Positions 7,836 to 15,047 of a stretch of DNA of 40,267 nucleotides are shown in pieces (the stretch's first letter is position 1; each line of letters begins with the position of its first letter). Under the pieces are notes generated by a model, which saw only the letters and a program-made list of their open reading frames with translations, did no database searches and was not told the origin of the DNA. Origin of the DNA: Fibrobacter succinogenes (lineage in GTDB: Bacteria; Fibrobacterota; Fibrobacteria; Fibrobacterales; Fibrobacteraceae); the NCBI GenBank assembly GCA_902768715.1, contig CACXMH010000034.1, forward strand, positions 1 through 40,267. The letters run 5' to 3'. Both the position numbers and the translations under genes were made by a program.

Positions 7836-8357
7836 TTACAGTCTCTTGAGCACTGCGGCGGCGTGGTGGATAAAGCCTTCTTCGGTGGCGACGGCGGCAA
7901 TGGCCTTCGCGTTCTTCTTGATGGCCTTCTCGCTGTAGCGGATGATGCTCATGCGTTTTAAGAAGTCGTACACGCCCAGCGGGCTGAAGAAGCGGCCCGT
8001 ACCGTTGGTAGGCAGCACGTGGTTCGGGCCAGCGAAATAGTCTCCCACCGGTTCGCTGGACCACGGGCCGATAAACACGGCACCCGCGTTCTCGATCTGC
8101 GCGGCCATGGATTCGGCTTCGGCAGTCATCACTTCGAGGTGTTCCGGAGCAATGCGGTTTGCGATTTCCACACCGTCGAACCAGTCCTTCACCACCAAAA
8201 TGCGGCCGAAATTACCCAGAACCTTCTCGAGGAGTTCGCGCTTTGGAGAATTTTCCACCTGGATATCCACGCAGGCGCTAATCATCTGGGCGGTTTCCAT
8301 GTTGTCGGTAATGCAGATGGCCGCCTCGAAGCCGGAACCGTGTTCCGTCAGCCGCAA
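7836..8357 (-). pseudogene. hisD: Histidinol dehydrogenase, 3' fragment (frame-shifted)
   Basis: This is the C-terminal 40% of HisD, in a different frame from its N-terminal part. It reads from EHGSGFEAAICITDN to HHAAAVLKRL and includes the zinc-site His of the QAEH motif, the catalytic segment NRIAPEHLEVM, GDYFAGPNHVLPTNGTGRF with the zinc-binding Asp, and a C-terminal His (IHHAAAV) expected to be a zinc ligand. The only start at its head is a TTG in frame with no ribosome-binding site, so separate expression is unlikely. Adding 14 bases at the break makes the whole gene 1290 bp, or 429 residues, the normal HisD length. Either a real lesion or a consensus error. Confidence 0.85.
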
Positions 8358-9111
8358 CGAAGTCCGGATCGCAGGTGTTGTCTGCCATCACGAGCACTTC
8401 GGAGGGACCAGCCACCATGTCGATATCCACGACGCCGAAGACTTCTTTCTTGGCGATGGCCGCAAACACGTTGCCCGGACCCACAATCTTGTCCACACGT
8501 TCCACCACGATCTTGCCCTTGGCATCCTTCGCGCCGTAGGCAAGCAGGCCAATCGCCTGAGCACCGCCGATGTGGTAAACTTCGGTAATGCCGAGTTCCT
8601 GCAGCACAAATGCCACAGCACGGTTGATTTCGCCCTTGATGGGTGTGACGACCACGATATCTTCCACACCGGCAACGAGAGCCGGGACCGCATTCATGAT
8701 GACGGTGCTCGGATAGATGCCCGCACCGCCCGGCACGTAGAGGCCCACCCGCTTCATGGGGCGGATGCGCTGACCGAGGACTACCCCATCGGCCCCTTCC
8801 ATGAGCCAGGATTCTTCCATCTGGTTCTGGTGGAAATCGCGGACGTTCTTGATGGCCTGCTTCAGGGCCTTCTGGAGTTCCTTCGGGCACTTGGCGGCAG
8901 ACTTCGCGATGGCAGAGGCCGGCACGCGGATGCTCTTGCCCTTCAGGCCGTCGAACTTCTGGGCGTATTCCGTCGCCTTCGCGATGCCACCCTTCTTGAT
9001 GTCGGCAAGGATCTGCATCACCTTGTCGTGAATTTCTCTAGACGGAGCGACTTCGCGCCCGCAGATGCGTTCAATTTCAGCAGATTTCGGAGTAACCTTG
9101 ATTATTTTCAT
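8278..9111 (-). pseudogene. hisD: Histidinol dehydrogenase, 5' fragment (frame-shifted)
   Basis: HisD oxidises L-histidinol to L-histidine with two NAD+, the last step of histidine synthesis. This frame holds the N-terminal part: the NAD-binding region with RIRPMKRVGLYVPGGAGIYPSTVIMNAVPA, GGAQAIGLLAYG, VDKIVGPGN and DMVAGPSEVLVMADNT. It follows the family through DPDFVAAD, then leaves frame: the family sequence DLLSQAEH should come next, but LLSQA is missing and the frame shifts by two bases. The change is best explained by a loss of about 14 bp near 8346-8350, which also removes the zinc-binding Gln of SQAEH. The true homologous part ends near 8347; the rest of this frame is junk. The start ATG has AGGAAAG upstream. 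Confidence 0.88.
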
Positions 9112-9129
9112 AGTCTTTCTTTCCTACTG

Positions 9130-9223
9130 TGTCATTCTGAGCGAAGAACCGAAGGTTCGTAGTCGAAGAATCTAGATCCTTCGACGCCCCTATCGCCACG
9201 CTCCAGGGGCGCTCAGGATGACA
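9130..9223. repeat. Palindromic intergenic repeat (REP/BIME-like), full copy
   Basis: Ends TGTCATTCTGAGC and GCTCAGGATGACA are inverted repeats (12 of 13 match). Within it are three more inverted repeats: AACC-GAA-GGTT, GTCGAAG...CTTCGAC around ATCTAGAT, and CGCCCCT...AGGGGCG, so the strand can fold into a four-arm structure. It lies between cimA and hisD, and shorter copies sit at 15004-15038 and 33797-33830. It probably also ends or attenuates the cimA transcript (inference). Confidence 0.75.
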
Positions 9224-9232
9224 CTTCAATCA

Positions 9233-10939
9233 TCATTTTCGTTTCGAGAGGCCGGCCAGGTTCCGAACCTTGCGGGCGCTCAACTTCTTGACCTTCACCG
9301 AAGCGGGTTCTTCCTTCGCAGTGGCCTTCGCAGCAATCGGTTTCACATCAATATGCTTGTAGGGCTTTTCAATGACCTTCTCGTCCAACAAAATCTTGTA
9401 GGTAAGTCCATCCACGAAGGCCATCCAGGACGCCTCGATGATGTTGCTGGAAACACCCACCACGTTCCAGTAGCCCTTCTCGTCACCGAAGGTGGTCCAC
9501 ACGCGGACCGTGGCGTCAGAAGCGACATTGCTACCGAGAACACGTACCTTGAAGTCGTCCAGACGGACCTTGGCCATATTCGGGAAGAACGGGAGCAGAG
9601 CCTTGCGGAGCGCTGCGTCCAGAGCGTTCACCGGGCCGTCGCCCTCGCTCACCTGATGGCTAATCTTGTCGCCAATCTGGAGTTTGACTGTCGCCTGTGA
9701 AACAGACACTCCCTGAGTGGTCTTGTCTTCGATGACACGGTAGCCCAGCACCTTGAAAGGTTCCTGCACCATGCCCAAATGACGATAGACCAACAGTTTG
9801 AAACTGGCCTCGGCAGAGTCGAAATGCCAGCCCGCGTTTTCACGTTCCTTGATGAGCGTAAGAAGCTTGCCCACAACAGGGTCTTTCTTGTCGATGCCCG
9901 GCTTGATAGCCTTGAGTTTCTCCACAACGAGAGAGCCTCCCGCTTGGTCGCTGGTCACAAACACACGGTCGTTGCCCACGGCATGGGGGTCAACATGTTC
10001 AAAACTGCGGCTCACCTTCATCACGCCATCGATGTGGGCTCCGCCCTTGTGAGCAAAGGCCGCATCGCCTACGTACGGGGCATGAGGATCGCTGGGCAAG
10101 TTCACAATCTGGTCAATGCTGCTACTCAACTGACGGAGCCTTGCAATCTTCTTGGCCGCAAAGAACTTCGCGTCCATCTTGAAATGCAGGTCTGCAGCAA
10201 TGGTGGTGAGGTTTGCATTCCCGCAACGCTCACCAAAGCCGTTCACAACACCCTGTACCATCACAGCACCGTTCTTGACAGCATAAAGGCTGTTGCACAC
10301 CGCAAGTCCGGAATCATCATGAACGTGAATTCCGAGAGGTGTGGAAATATGCTTTTTCACTTCCTTGATAATGCTTTTCAGTTCCCAAGGCATGGTTCCG
10401 CCATTGGTATCGCAAAGCACGATACAGTCCGCATGGCCCTTTTCTGCCGCACGGAGAGTCTCGATGGCATACTCCGGATTCGCCTTGTAGCCGTCAAAGA
10501 AATGTTCCGCATCGTAGATGACCTCTTCGGAATGTTCCTTGAGGTAGGCCACCGAAGACTCGATCATGTCCAGGTTTTCTTCTAGGGTGGTGCGGATAAC
10601 GTCTGTCACATGCAAGTCCCAGCTCTTGCCGAAAATGGTCTTTACGGGAGCACCGGACTTTACCAGGGCCTGCAACAGCGGGTCCTTTTCGGGCAGCACC
10701 TTGGGGCGTCGTGTAGAACCGAAAGCGGCAATCTTCGCATGTTTCAGCTTGACTTCTTTAATCTTCTGGAAAAATTCCTCGTCGGTGGGGTTGCTGGGGT
10801 TTGGCCAGCCACCTTCGATATAGTCAAAACCGAAACTGTCCAGGAGTCTTGCTATCTGCAGCTTGTCCGCCAGGGACAAACTGATTTTCCTATCCTGGTT
10901 ACCGTCGCGGAGGGTCGTGTCGTACAAAAAAACTTTCAT
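9233..10939 (-). CDS. cimA: (R)-citramalate synthase
   Basis: Condenses acetyl-CoA with pyruvate to give citramalate, the first step of the threonine-independent route to isoleucine. From the ATG at 10937-10939 it has about 568 residues: LYDTTLRDGNQ at the start of the HMGL-type TIM barrel, GGWPNPSNPTDEEFF, DTNGGTMPWE, and HVHDDSGLAVCNSL with the metal-binding His pair, then a LeuA-type regulatory/dimerisation domain (res. about 380-530, e.g. QVSEGDGPVNALDAALRKAL). This layout fits the long CimA type rather than 2-isopropylmalate synthase. It ends in a Lys-rich tail (KVKKLSARKVRNLAGLSKRK). The open frame extends upstream to 11020, but that leader is unlike the family, and a TATCTTTG box lies 5 nt before the chosen ATG. 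Confidence 0.9.
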   Translation of the reverse strand: MKVFLYDTTLRDGNQDRKISLSLADKLQIARLLDSFGFDYIEGGWPNPSNPTDEEFFQKIKEVKLKHAKIAAFGSTRRPKVLPEKDPLLQALVKSGAPVKTIFGKSWDLHVTDVIRTTLEENLDMIESSVAYLKEHSEEVIYDAEHFFDGYKANPEYAIETLRAAEKGHADCIVLCDTNGGTMPWELKSIIKEVKKHISTPLGIHVHDDSGLAVCNSLYAVKNGAVMVQGVVNGFGERCGNANLTTIAADLHFKMDAKFFAAKKIARLRQLSSSIDQIVNLPSDPHAPYVGDAAFAHKGGAHIDGVMKVSRSFEHVDPHAVGNDRVFVTSDQAGGSLVVEKLKAIKPGIDKKDPVVGKLLTLIKERENAGWHFDSAEASFKLLVYRHLGMVQEPFKVLGYRVIEDKTTQGVSVSQATVKLQIGDKISHQVSEGDGPVNALDAALRKALLPFFPNMAKVRLDDFKVRVLGSNVASDATVRVWTTFGDEKGYWNVVGVSSNIIEASWMAFVDGLTYKILLDEKVIEKPYKHIDVKPIAAKATAKEEPASVKVKKLSARKVRNLAGLSKRK

Positions 10940-10944
10940 GTGCC

Positions 10945-10967
10945 CAAAGATAAAAAAAACAAATATA
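10945..10967 (-). promoter_or_regulatory. cimA promoter boxes (TATATTTG and TATCTTTG)
   Basis: On the minus strand TATATTTG (10967-10960) and TATCTTTG (10952-10945) lie in tandem, separated by a run of T. The second is followed by GGCAC and the ATG, an N5 spacing that predicts a leaderless transcript. No Shine-Dalgarno sequence is present. GTGAAT 17 bases upstream of the first box is a weak -35 candidate. Confidence 0.45.
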
Positions 10968-10988
10968 ATCAGAGAATCCAAAGCATTC

Positions 10989-11000
10989 ACAAAGCTTTGT
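10989..11000. promoter_or_regulatory. 12-bp perfect palindrome in the cimA/methyltransferase divergent region
   Basis: ACAAAGCTTTGT is perfectly self-complementary and sits 50 bp upstream of the cimA start and 59 bp upstream of the methyltransferase start. It could be an operator for either or both genes; no regulator gene is adjacent. Confidence 0.3.
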
Positions 11001-11026
11001 AAAAACACCAATCCTATCAATTAAAC

Positions 11027-11034
11027 TATATTTC
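11027..11034 (+). promoter_or_regulatory. Putative -7/-10 box of the methyltransferase gene (TATATTTC)
   Basis: TATATTTC lies 24 bases before the ATG at 11059. AAGAGA between them is an acceptable ribosome-binding site. Confidence 0.4.
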
Positions 11035-11058
11035 AGCCCATAATTCAAGAGACCCACT

Positions 11059-12153
11059 ATGTTCGACTTTTATACCGAAGACAAAATCAATGCCGTGGAC
11101 GCCAAGTTCGAGGCTCAAAAAATCGCTTTTGCCCCCCTCAGTTTCCATGCCGCCAAGGCCCTCCGGGACATGGGAATCCTGGAAGAAATCAGTAACGCAC
11201 GCAAGAACGGAATTACTGTTTCGGAACTTTCCAAGAAACTGGGCATTTCCCTCTACGGCGTGGGCGTTCTTATCGAGATGGGCCTCGGCATGGGTGCCAT
11301 CAAGCTCCACAAGGATTCCAAAGAAGATGACCTGCGGCTCACCCTCGGGAAAATCGGATTTTTCCTGATGAAGGACGAAATGACCCAGGTGAACATGGAT
11401 TTTTCTGAAGACATCTGCTACCTGGGCGCAGAGGATATGCAACAGGCCATCCGCGAAGGAAAACCTGCCGGCCTCAAGCACCTGGGCAACTGGAGCACGG
11501 TCTATCAGGGACTTTCCCAACTCACCGACCAGCAAAAGAAGAGCTGGTTCGGCTTTGACCATTTCTATTCCGACCTTGCCTTCCCCGAAGCGCTCCCCAT
11601 CGTGTTCTCCAACCCCGTGGGCCGCCTGTTCGACATCGGCGGGAATACCGCCAAGTGGGCCATCGCCTGCTGCAAGTACAACCCCAATGTAAAGGTTTCC
11701 ATCATCGACCTTCCGGGCCAGACTGCCGTAGCCGAAAAGAACGCCAAGGCCGCCGGATTCGAGAACCGTATCGACATGGTTCCCTGCAACGTGCTGGACA
11801 ACACTACCGAGTTCCCGAAAGGAGCCGACGCCGTGTGGATGAGCCAGTTCTTGGACTGCTTCTCCCTGGAAGAAATCACCAAGATCTTGACTAAAATCCG
11901 CACCGCCGCCACCACAGAAACGGATGTATATGTGCTGGAACCCCTGTGGGACAAGCAGCGCTTCGAAGCGGCAGCCTACTCCCTGCAGGCCACATCCCTC
12001 TACTTCACCTGCATTGCCAACGGAAACTCCAAGATGTACCGTTTCGAGGAACTGAAGCACGCCGTTGAAATCGCAGGCTTCGACCTGAAAGAAGCCCACC
12101 ACAACGTTGGCCCCAACAGCTATTCGTTGCTGCGGTTTAGGATTAGGGGATAG
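11059..12153 (+). CDS. SAM-dependent O-methyltransferase-like protein
   Basis: A 364-residue cytosolic protein. Residues about 20-100 look like the winged-helix dimerisation domain of plant/bacterial O-methyltransferases (ALRDMGILEEISNARKNGITVSELSKKLGIS). Residues about 190-340 carry the class I SAM fold: motif I LFDIGGNTAKWAIACC, acidic strand end SIIDLPGQ, NRIDMVPCNVLD, and MSQFLDCFSLEE in place of the usual MS.VLHDW. The catalytic His of classical OMTs is therefore not obvious. It is followed after 53 bp by a ketoacyl-synthase-like gene. The last codons (RFRIRG) and stop are part of a heptanucleotide array. The substrate is unknown; an aryl-polyene-type acyl product is one guess. Confidence 0.75.
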   Translation: MFDFYTEDKINAVDAKFEAQKIAFAPLSFHAAKALRDMGILEEISNARKNGITVSELSKKLGISLYGVGVLIEMGLGMGAIKLHKDSKEDDLRLTLGKIGFFLMKDEMTQVNMDFSEDICYLGAEDMQQAIREGKPAGLKHLGNWSTVYQGLSQLTDQQKKSWFGFDHFYSDLAFPEALPIVFSNPVGRLFDIGGNTAKWAIACCKYNPNVKVSIIDLPGQTAVAEKNAKAAGFENRIDMVPCNVLDNTTEFPKGADAVWMSQFLDCFSLEEITKILTKIRTAATTETDVYVLEPLWDKQRFEAAAYSLQATSLYFTCIANGNSKMYRFEELKHAVEIAGFDLKEAHHNVGPNSYSLLRFRIRG

Positions 12154-12176
12154 GTTTTAGGTTGTAGGTTTTAGGG
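12135..12176. repeat. Heptanucleotide repeat array, word ..NTAGG
   Basis: Words such as TTTTAGG and TTGTAGG repeat with AGG every 7 bases (first step 6). The array begins inside the last codons of the methyltransferase and runs into the intergenic region. It looks superficially like telomeric repeats but is only about 40 bp. Confidence 0.7.
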
Positions 12177-12206
12177 CGACGGATTACGCGAGGTGTCATC
12201 CCAGAA

Positions 12207-12824
12207 ATGGTTTATATCAAAAAATTCAAGGTTTTTGTCCCGAGCGAAGAGGCGCCTCAGCCCGATGTGAAATTCGTGCCCATGCTCACCCGGCGCAGGC
12301 TCAGCCTTCTTTCCAAGATGGTCGTGTTCGTAAACGACGCCGTCTCCAAGGACTTGCCTCCCTGCAAGGTGACCTTCGCCTCCCAATATGGCGAAATCTC
12401 CCAGCAACTAAAAATTTCGGACACGCTTTTGCAGACGGGCAACGTATCTCCGGCTCATTTTAGTTTATCCGTATTCAACGCATCTATCGCCAACGCCACC
12501 ATTCTCGAAAAGAACACCGCCGGATATTCAGCCGTGTTTTCGGGAAGGGACGCCTTCCGTTATGGGCTTGCCGACTGCGTTGCCGCACTGGAATCCGGTT
12601 CCGAAAAAGAACGGATTTTTATCTTCGCCGACGAAAAAATTCCAGAGACATACGCTCCCGTGGCAGGAGTTTCTTACCCCAACGCCTACTGCGCCCTGGC
12701 CCTGAGGCTTTCTGTAGAAAAGACCGAAGGGGCTGTTGAACTTGACCTGTCGCCTCTGGCTGGCAACTTCGAGACCGCCGCAGACGAGGCCATGGAATTC
12801 ATTCGGACTCGGTTACCGGCCTAG
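12207..12824 (+). CDS. Beta-ketoacyl-synthase-like protein (N-terminal-domain only)
   Basis: A 205-residue protein resembling the short ketoacyl-synthase-like family (Ketoacyl-synt_2 type) found in aryl-polyene clusters: FVPMLTRRRLSLLSKMVV, VTFASQYGEI, SPAHFSLSVFNASIANATI (where true synthases have the active-site Cys), and YSAVFSGRDAFRYGLADCVAAL. There is no Cys in the nucleophile position and no C-terminal thiolase half, so it is probably not a condensing enzyme by itself but a chain-length-factor-like partner. Start chosen at ATG 12207; GAGG is 13 bases upstream, which is rather far. It sits with the methyltransferase but no ACP, dehydratase or other pathway gene is nearby. Confidence 0.6.
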   Translation: MVYIKKFKVFVPSEEAPQPDVKFVPMLTRRRLSLLSKMVVFVNDAVSKDLPPCKVTFASQYGEISQQLKISDTLLQTGNVSPAHFSLSVFNASIANATILEKNTAGYSAVFSGRDAFRYGLADCVAALESGSEKERIFIFADEKIPETYAPVAGVSYPNAYCALALRLSVEKTEGAVELDLSPLAGNFETAADEAMEFIRTRLPA

Positions 12825-12863
12825 ACAAAAACTTTCTCCTCCCCCTACATCGTTCAATTGGAC

Positions 12864-12893
12864 TTGAACCGTTTTTTTGATATACTATCTTTC
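12864..12893 (+). promoter_or_regulatory. apt promoter: TTGAAC, N16, TATCTTTC, N5, ATG
   Basis: TTGAAC (12864-12869) and TATCTT (12886-12891) have sigma-70-like spacing. The ATG of apt follows the TATCTTTC box after 5 bases (TCCGT), and no ribosome-binding site is present, so a leaderless mRNA is predicted. Confidence 0.5.
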
Positions 12894-12898
12894 TCCGT

Positions 12899-13423
12899 AT
12901 GAAAAGCATCGAAGACTACATCATTTCCGTTCCGGACTTTCCAAAACCGGGAATCCTATTCCGTGACGTGACGGGAATTCTCGGAAACGCCGACGGGCTG
13001 AAAATCACTCTGGACGCCCTCTACAAAGCCCTTGAAGGGGTTGAATTTGATGCCGTCGTCGGTCTCGAAGCTCGAGGTTTCTTGTTCGGAGTGTCACTAG
13101 CCGAGCATTTCCACAAGCCCTTCGTGCCCGTACGCAAGAAAGGAAAGCTCCCCCGCGAAACCGTCGGAATCACCTATGACCTGGAATACGGACAGGCCAG
13201 CATAGAAGTCCACAAAGACGCCATAAAGCCCGGCCAGAAGGTGGTCATCATCGACGACCTGCTGGCCACAGGTGGCACAGCAAAAGCCGCTGCACACCTC
13301 ATCGAAAAGCTGGGCGGCAAGGTGGAATTGCTGCTATTCGTCATCGAGCTGTCCGATCTGCACGGCCGCGAAGTTTTGAAGGGCTATAACATCGAGACGC
13401 TCACGAAATTCCCAGGGCACTAA
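12899..13423 (+). CDS. apt: Adenine phosphoribosyltransferase
   Basis: Converts adenine and PRPP to AMP for purine salvage in the cytosol. It has 174 residues, normal for the family. Signature segments are FPKPGILFRDVTGIL near the N-terminus, GLEARGFLFG, RKKGKLP and the PRPP-binding loop VVIIDDLLATGGTAKAA (res. 115-131). The start is fixed by alignment with the family and by the TATCTTTC-N5-ATG arrangement; there is no Shine-Dalgarno sequence. argH follows 39 bp later with its own promoter-like box. Confidence 0.95.
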   Translation: MKSIEDYIISVPDFPKPGILFRDVTGILGNADGLKITLDALYKALEGVEFDAVVGLEARGFLFGVSLAEHFHKPFVPVRKKGKLPRETVGITYDLEYGQASIEVHKDAIKPGQKVVIIDDLLATGGTAKAAAHLIEKLGGKVELLLFVIELSDLHGREVLKGYNIETLTKFPGH

Positions 13424-13428
13424 CTTTC

Positions 13429-13436
13429 TATATTTG
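13429..13436 (+). promoter_or_regulatory. argH promoter box (TATATTTG)
   Basis: An exact TAnnTTTG match 26 bases before the argH ATG, followed by AAGAGGAT as a ribosome-binding site. The predicted 5' leader is about 20 nt, unlike the leaderless genes cimA and apt. Confidence 0.5.
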
Positions 13437-13462
13437 TCCGCGTAAAAATAAGAGGATTTAAA

Positions 13463-14095
13463 ATGGCCAAGACCAGCGCAAAGAAAACAGCAAAGAAGGA
13501 TTCTGCCAAGAAAGGCACCCAGACCAACATGTGGACCGGCCGTTTTGCTAGCGGCATGGCTCAGAGCATGGTAGACCTGAGCTTCAGCCTGCAATTCGAC
13601 GCCGAGCTCATCGAAGAAGACATCGAAGGCAGCATCGGCCACGGCAAGGGTCTGGTGGAATCCGGCGTGCTCAGCAAGGCCGACTACAAGAAGATTTGCG
13701 ATGGTTTGGCCAGCATCCTCAAGGATTACAAGGCCGGCAAGAACCTGTGGAAGGAATCCGACGAGGACATCCACATGGCCGTGGAACGGGTGCTCACCGA
13801 ACGCATCGGGGCCCTCGGCAAGAAGATCCACACGGGTCGCAGCCGTAACGACCAGGTCTGCACGGACTTCAAGCTTTACATGCGTCACCGCGCCGCCGAA
13901 ATCCGCGCCCTCGAAGTGAGCCTGATGGAAACGGTGCTGGACCTCGCAAAGAAATACTTCGGCAAGATGATGCCGGGCTACACCCACCTGCAGCAGGCAC
14001 AGCCGATTTACTTCAGCCATTACCTGATGAGCATGTTCTTTGCCGTGACACCCACCTGCAGCAGGCACAGCCGATTTACTTCAGCCATTACCTGA
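13463..14095 (+). pseudogene. argH: Argininosuccinate lyase, 5' fragment (frame-shifted by tandem duplication)
   Basis: ArgH splits argininosuccinate into arginine and fumarate. This part begins with an unusual Lys/Ala-rich extension (MAKTSAKKTAKKDSAKKG) before the normal start MWTGRFASG, and contains TGRSRNDQVCTDFKLYMR and MMPGYTHLQQAQPIYFSHYL. At 14048 a second copy of the preceding 68 bp begins; since 68 is not a multiple of three, the frame is lost and stops at a TGA (14093-14095). Removing one copy gives an intact 1440-bp gene of 479 residues. The stop overlaps the ATG of the next fragment (TGATG), so reinitiation could in principle occur. Confidence 0.88.
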
Positions 14096-14116
14096 TGAGC
14101 ATGTTCTTTGCCGTGA
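13980..14116 (+). repeat. 68-bp perfect tandem duplication within argH
   Basis: Bases 13980-14047 are repeated at 14048-14115 with no difference (the following A is also shared). The unit codes for the conserved stretch THLQQAQPIYFSHYL and on to FFAV. The perfect identity means it is either very recent or an assembly artefact. Confidence 0.95.
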
Positions 14117-14970
14117 GCCGCGACGTAAAGCGCCTCGACAATTTCCTGGAACTGCACAGCGAACTTCCGCTCGGTAGCGGTGCCATGGCCGGTTCCGCCT
14201 TCCCGTACCACCGCGCCTTGGTGGCAAAGGAACTCGGATTTAATGGAGTCTCCCCCAACAGCATCGACGCCGTGAGCCACCGCGACATGATGCTCGAATT
14301 CGAAGCCGACCTCGCCATTATCGCGAACACCATGAGCCGCTACGCCGAAGATTTCGTGAACTGGAGCACCAGCGAATTCGGCTACCTCACCCTGCACGAC
14401 GCCTTCTCTAGCGGTTCCTCCATGATGCCGCAGAAGAAGAACCCGGATTCCATGGAACTTATCCGCGGAAAGTCCGGACGCATGCTGGGTAACTTCAGTA
14501 CCCTCTACACTCTGGTGAAGGGAGCCCCGCTCAGCTACAGCCGAGACCTGCAAGAAGACAAGGAACCGGTATTCGACTCCGTCCATAACGTGAAGGTAAT
14601 TCTCCGCGTCATGAAGGAAGCTTTGGAAAGCGCACGTTTCAATTTCGACAAGATGCACGCCAAAATGCTGCCGGCGCTGCTGGCTACCGACCTCGCTGAC
14701 TTGCTGGTCGAATCCGGCGTGCCGTTCCGTGACGCCCACCACGTGGTCGGTAGCCTGGTCGGCGAAGCCGCCCGCCAAGGCCTCGAATTCACGGACCTCT
14801 CTGATGAGGCCTGGGCCAGCGCCGGCGTCCCGAACGTAAAGCAGATGAAGAAGACGCTCACGTTTGAATACAGCGTTTCCCGCCGTAACATCGAAGGCGG
14901 TACGGGTCCCAAATCCGTGAAGCAGCAGTTCGTAAAGGCAGACGCAATCTTGAAGAAGTTCAAGAAGTAA
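14095..14970 (+). pseudogene. argH: Argininosuccinate lyase, 3' fragment
   Basis: The C-terminal 291 residues of ArgH in the frame restored after the 68-bp duplication. It contains LPLGSGAMAGSAFPYHR, the fumarase/aspartase-superfamily signature GSSMMPQKKNPDSMELIRGKSGR with the catalytic loop, and LLATDLADLLVESGVPFRDAHHVVG. The N-terminal ATG is simply an internal Met of the intact gene. A product from this fragment alone would lack the THLQ catalytic region and would not be expected to be active. Confidence 0.85.
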
Positions 14971-15003
14971 GAAAAGATCCTCGCGAAAATGAAACGCTAG
15001 CCT

Positions 15004-15038
15004 GGATCCTTCGGTCGCTACGCTCCCTCAGGATGACA
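15004..15038. repeat. Truncated copy of the palindromic intergenic repeat
   Basis: GGATCCTTCGGTCGCTACGC through CTCAGGATGACA matches one arm of the element at 9130-9223. It lies between the argH stop and the convergent TraB-like gene. Confidence 0.7.
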
Positions 15039-15047
15039 ATAGCGAAC

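Noticed and set aside
7576-7938. 120-residue ORF spanning the structured gap and the end of hisD
   Set aside because: It overlaps the real GGDEF and HisD frames, and its composition follows the inverted repeats.
10940-11020. N-terminal extension of CimA (27 residues)
   Set aside because: Hydrophobic, A/T-rich leader unlike the family, overlapping the promoter boxes; the ATG at 10939 matches the conserved start.
11026-12102. 358-residue minus-strand ORF opposite the methyltransferase
   Set aside because: An antisense shadow; the plus-strand frame has clear SAM-fold motifs.
12135-12176. Telomere-like TTTTAGG repeats as a replicon end
   Set aside because: Only about 40 bp, degenerate, internal to a chromosomal region, and one of several unrelated period-7 arrays.
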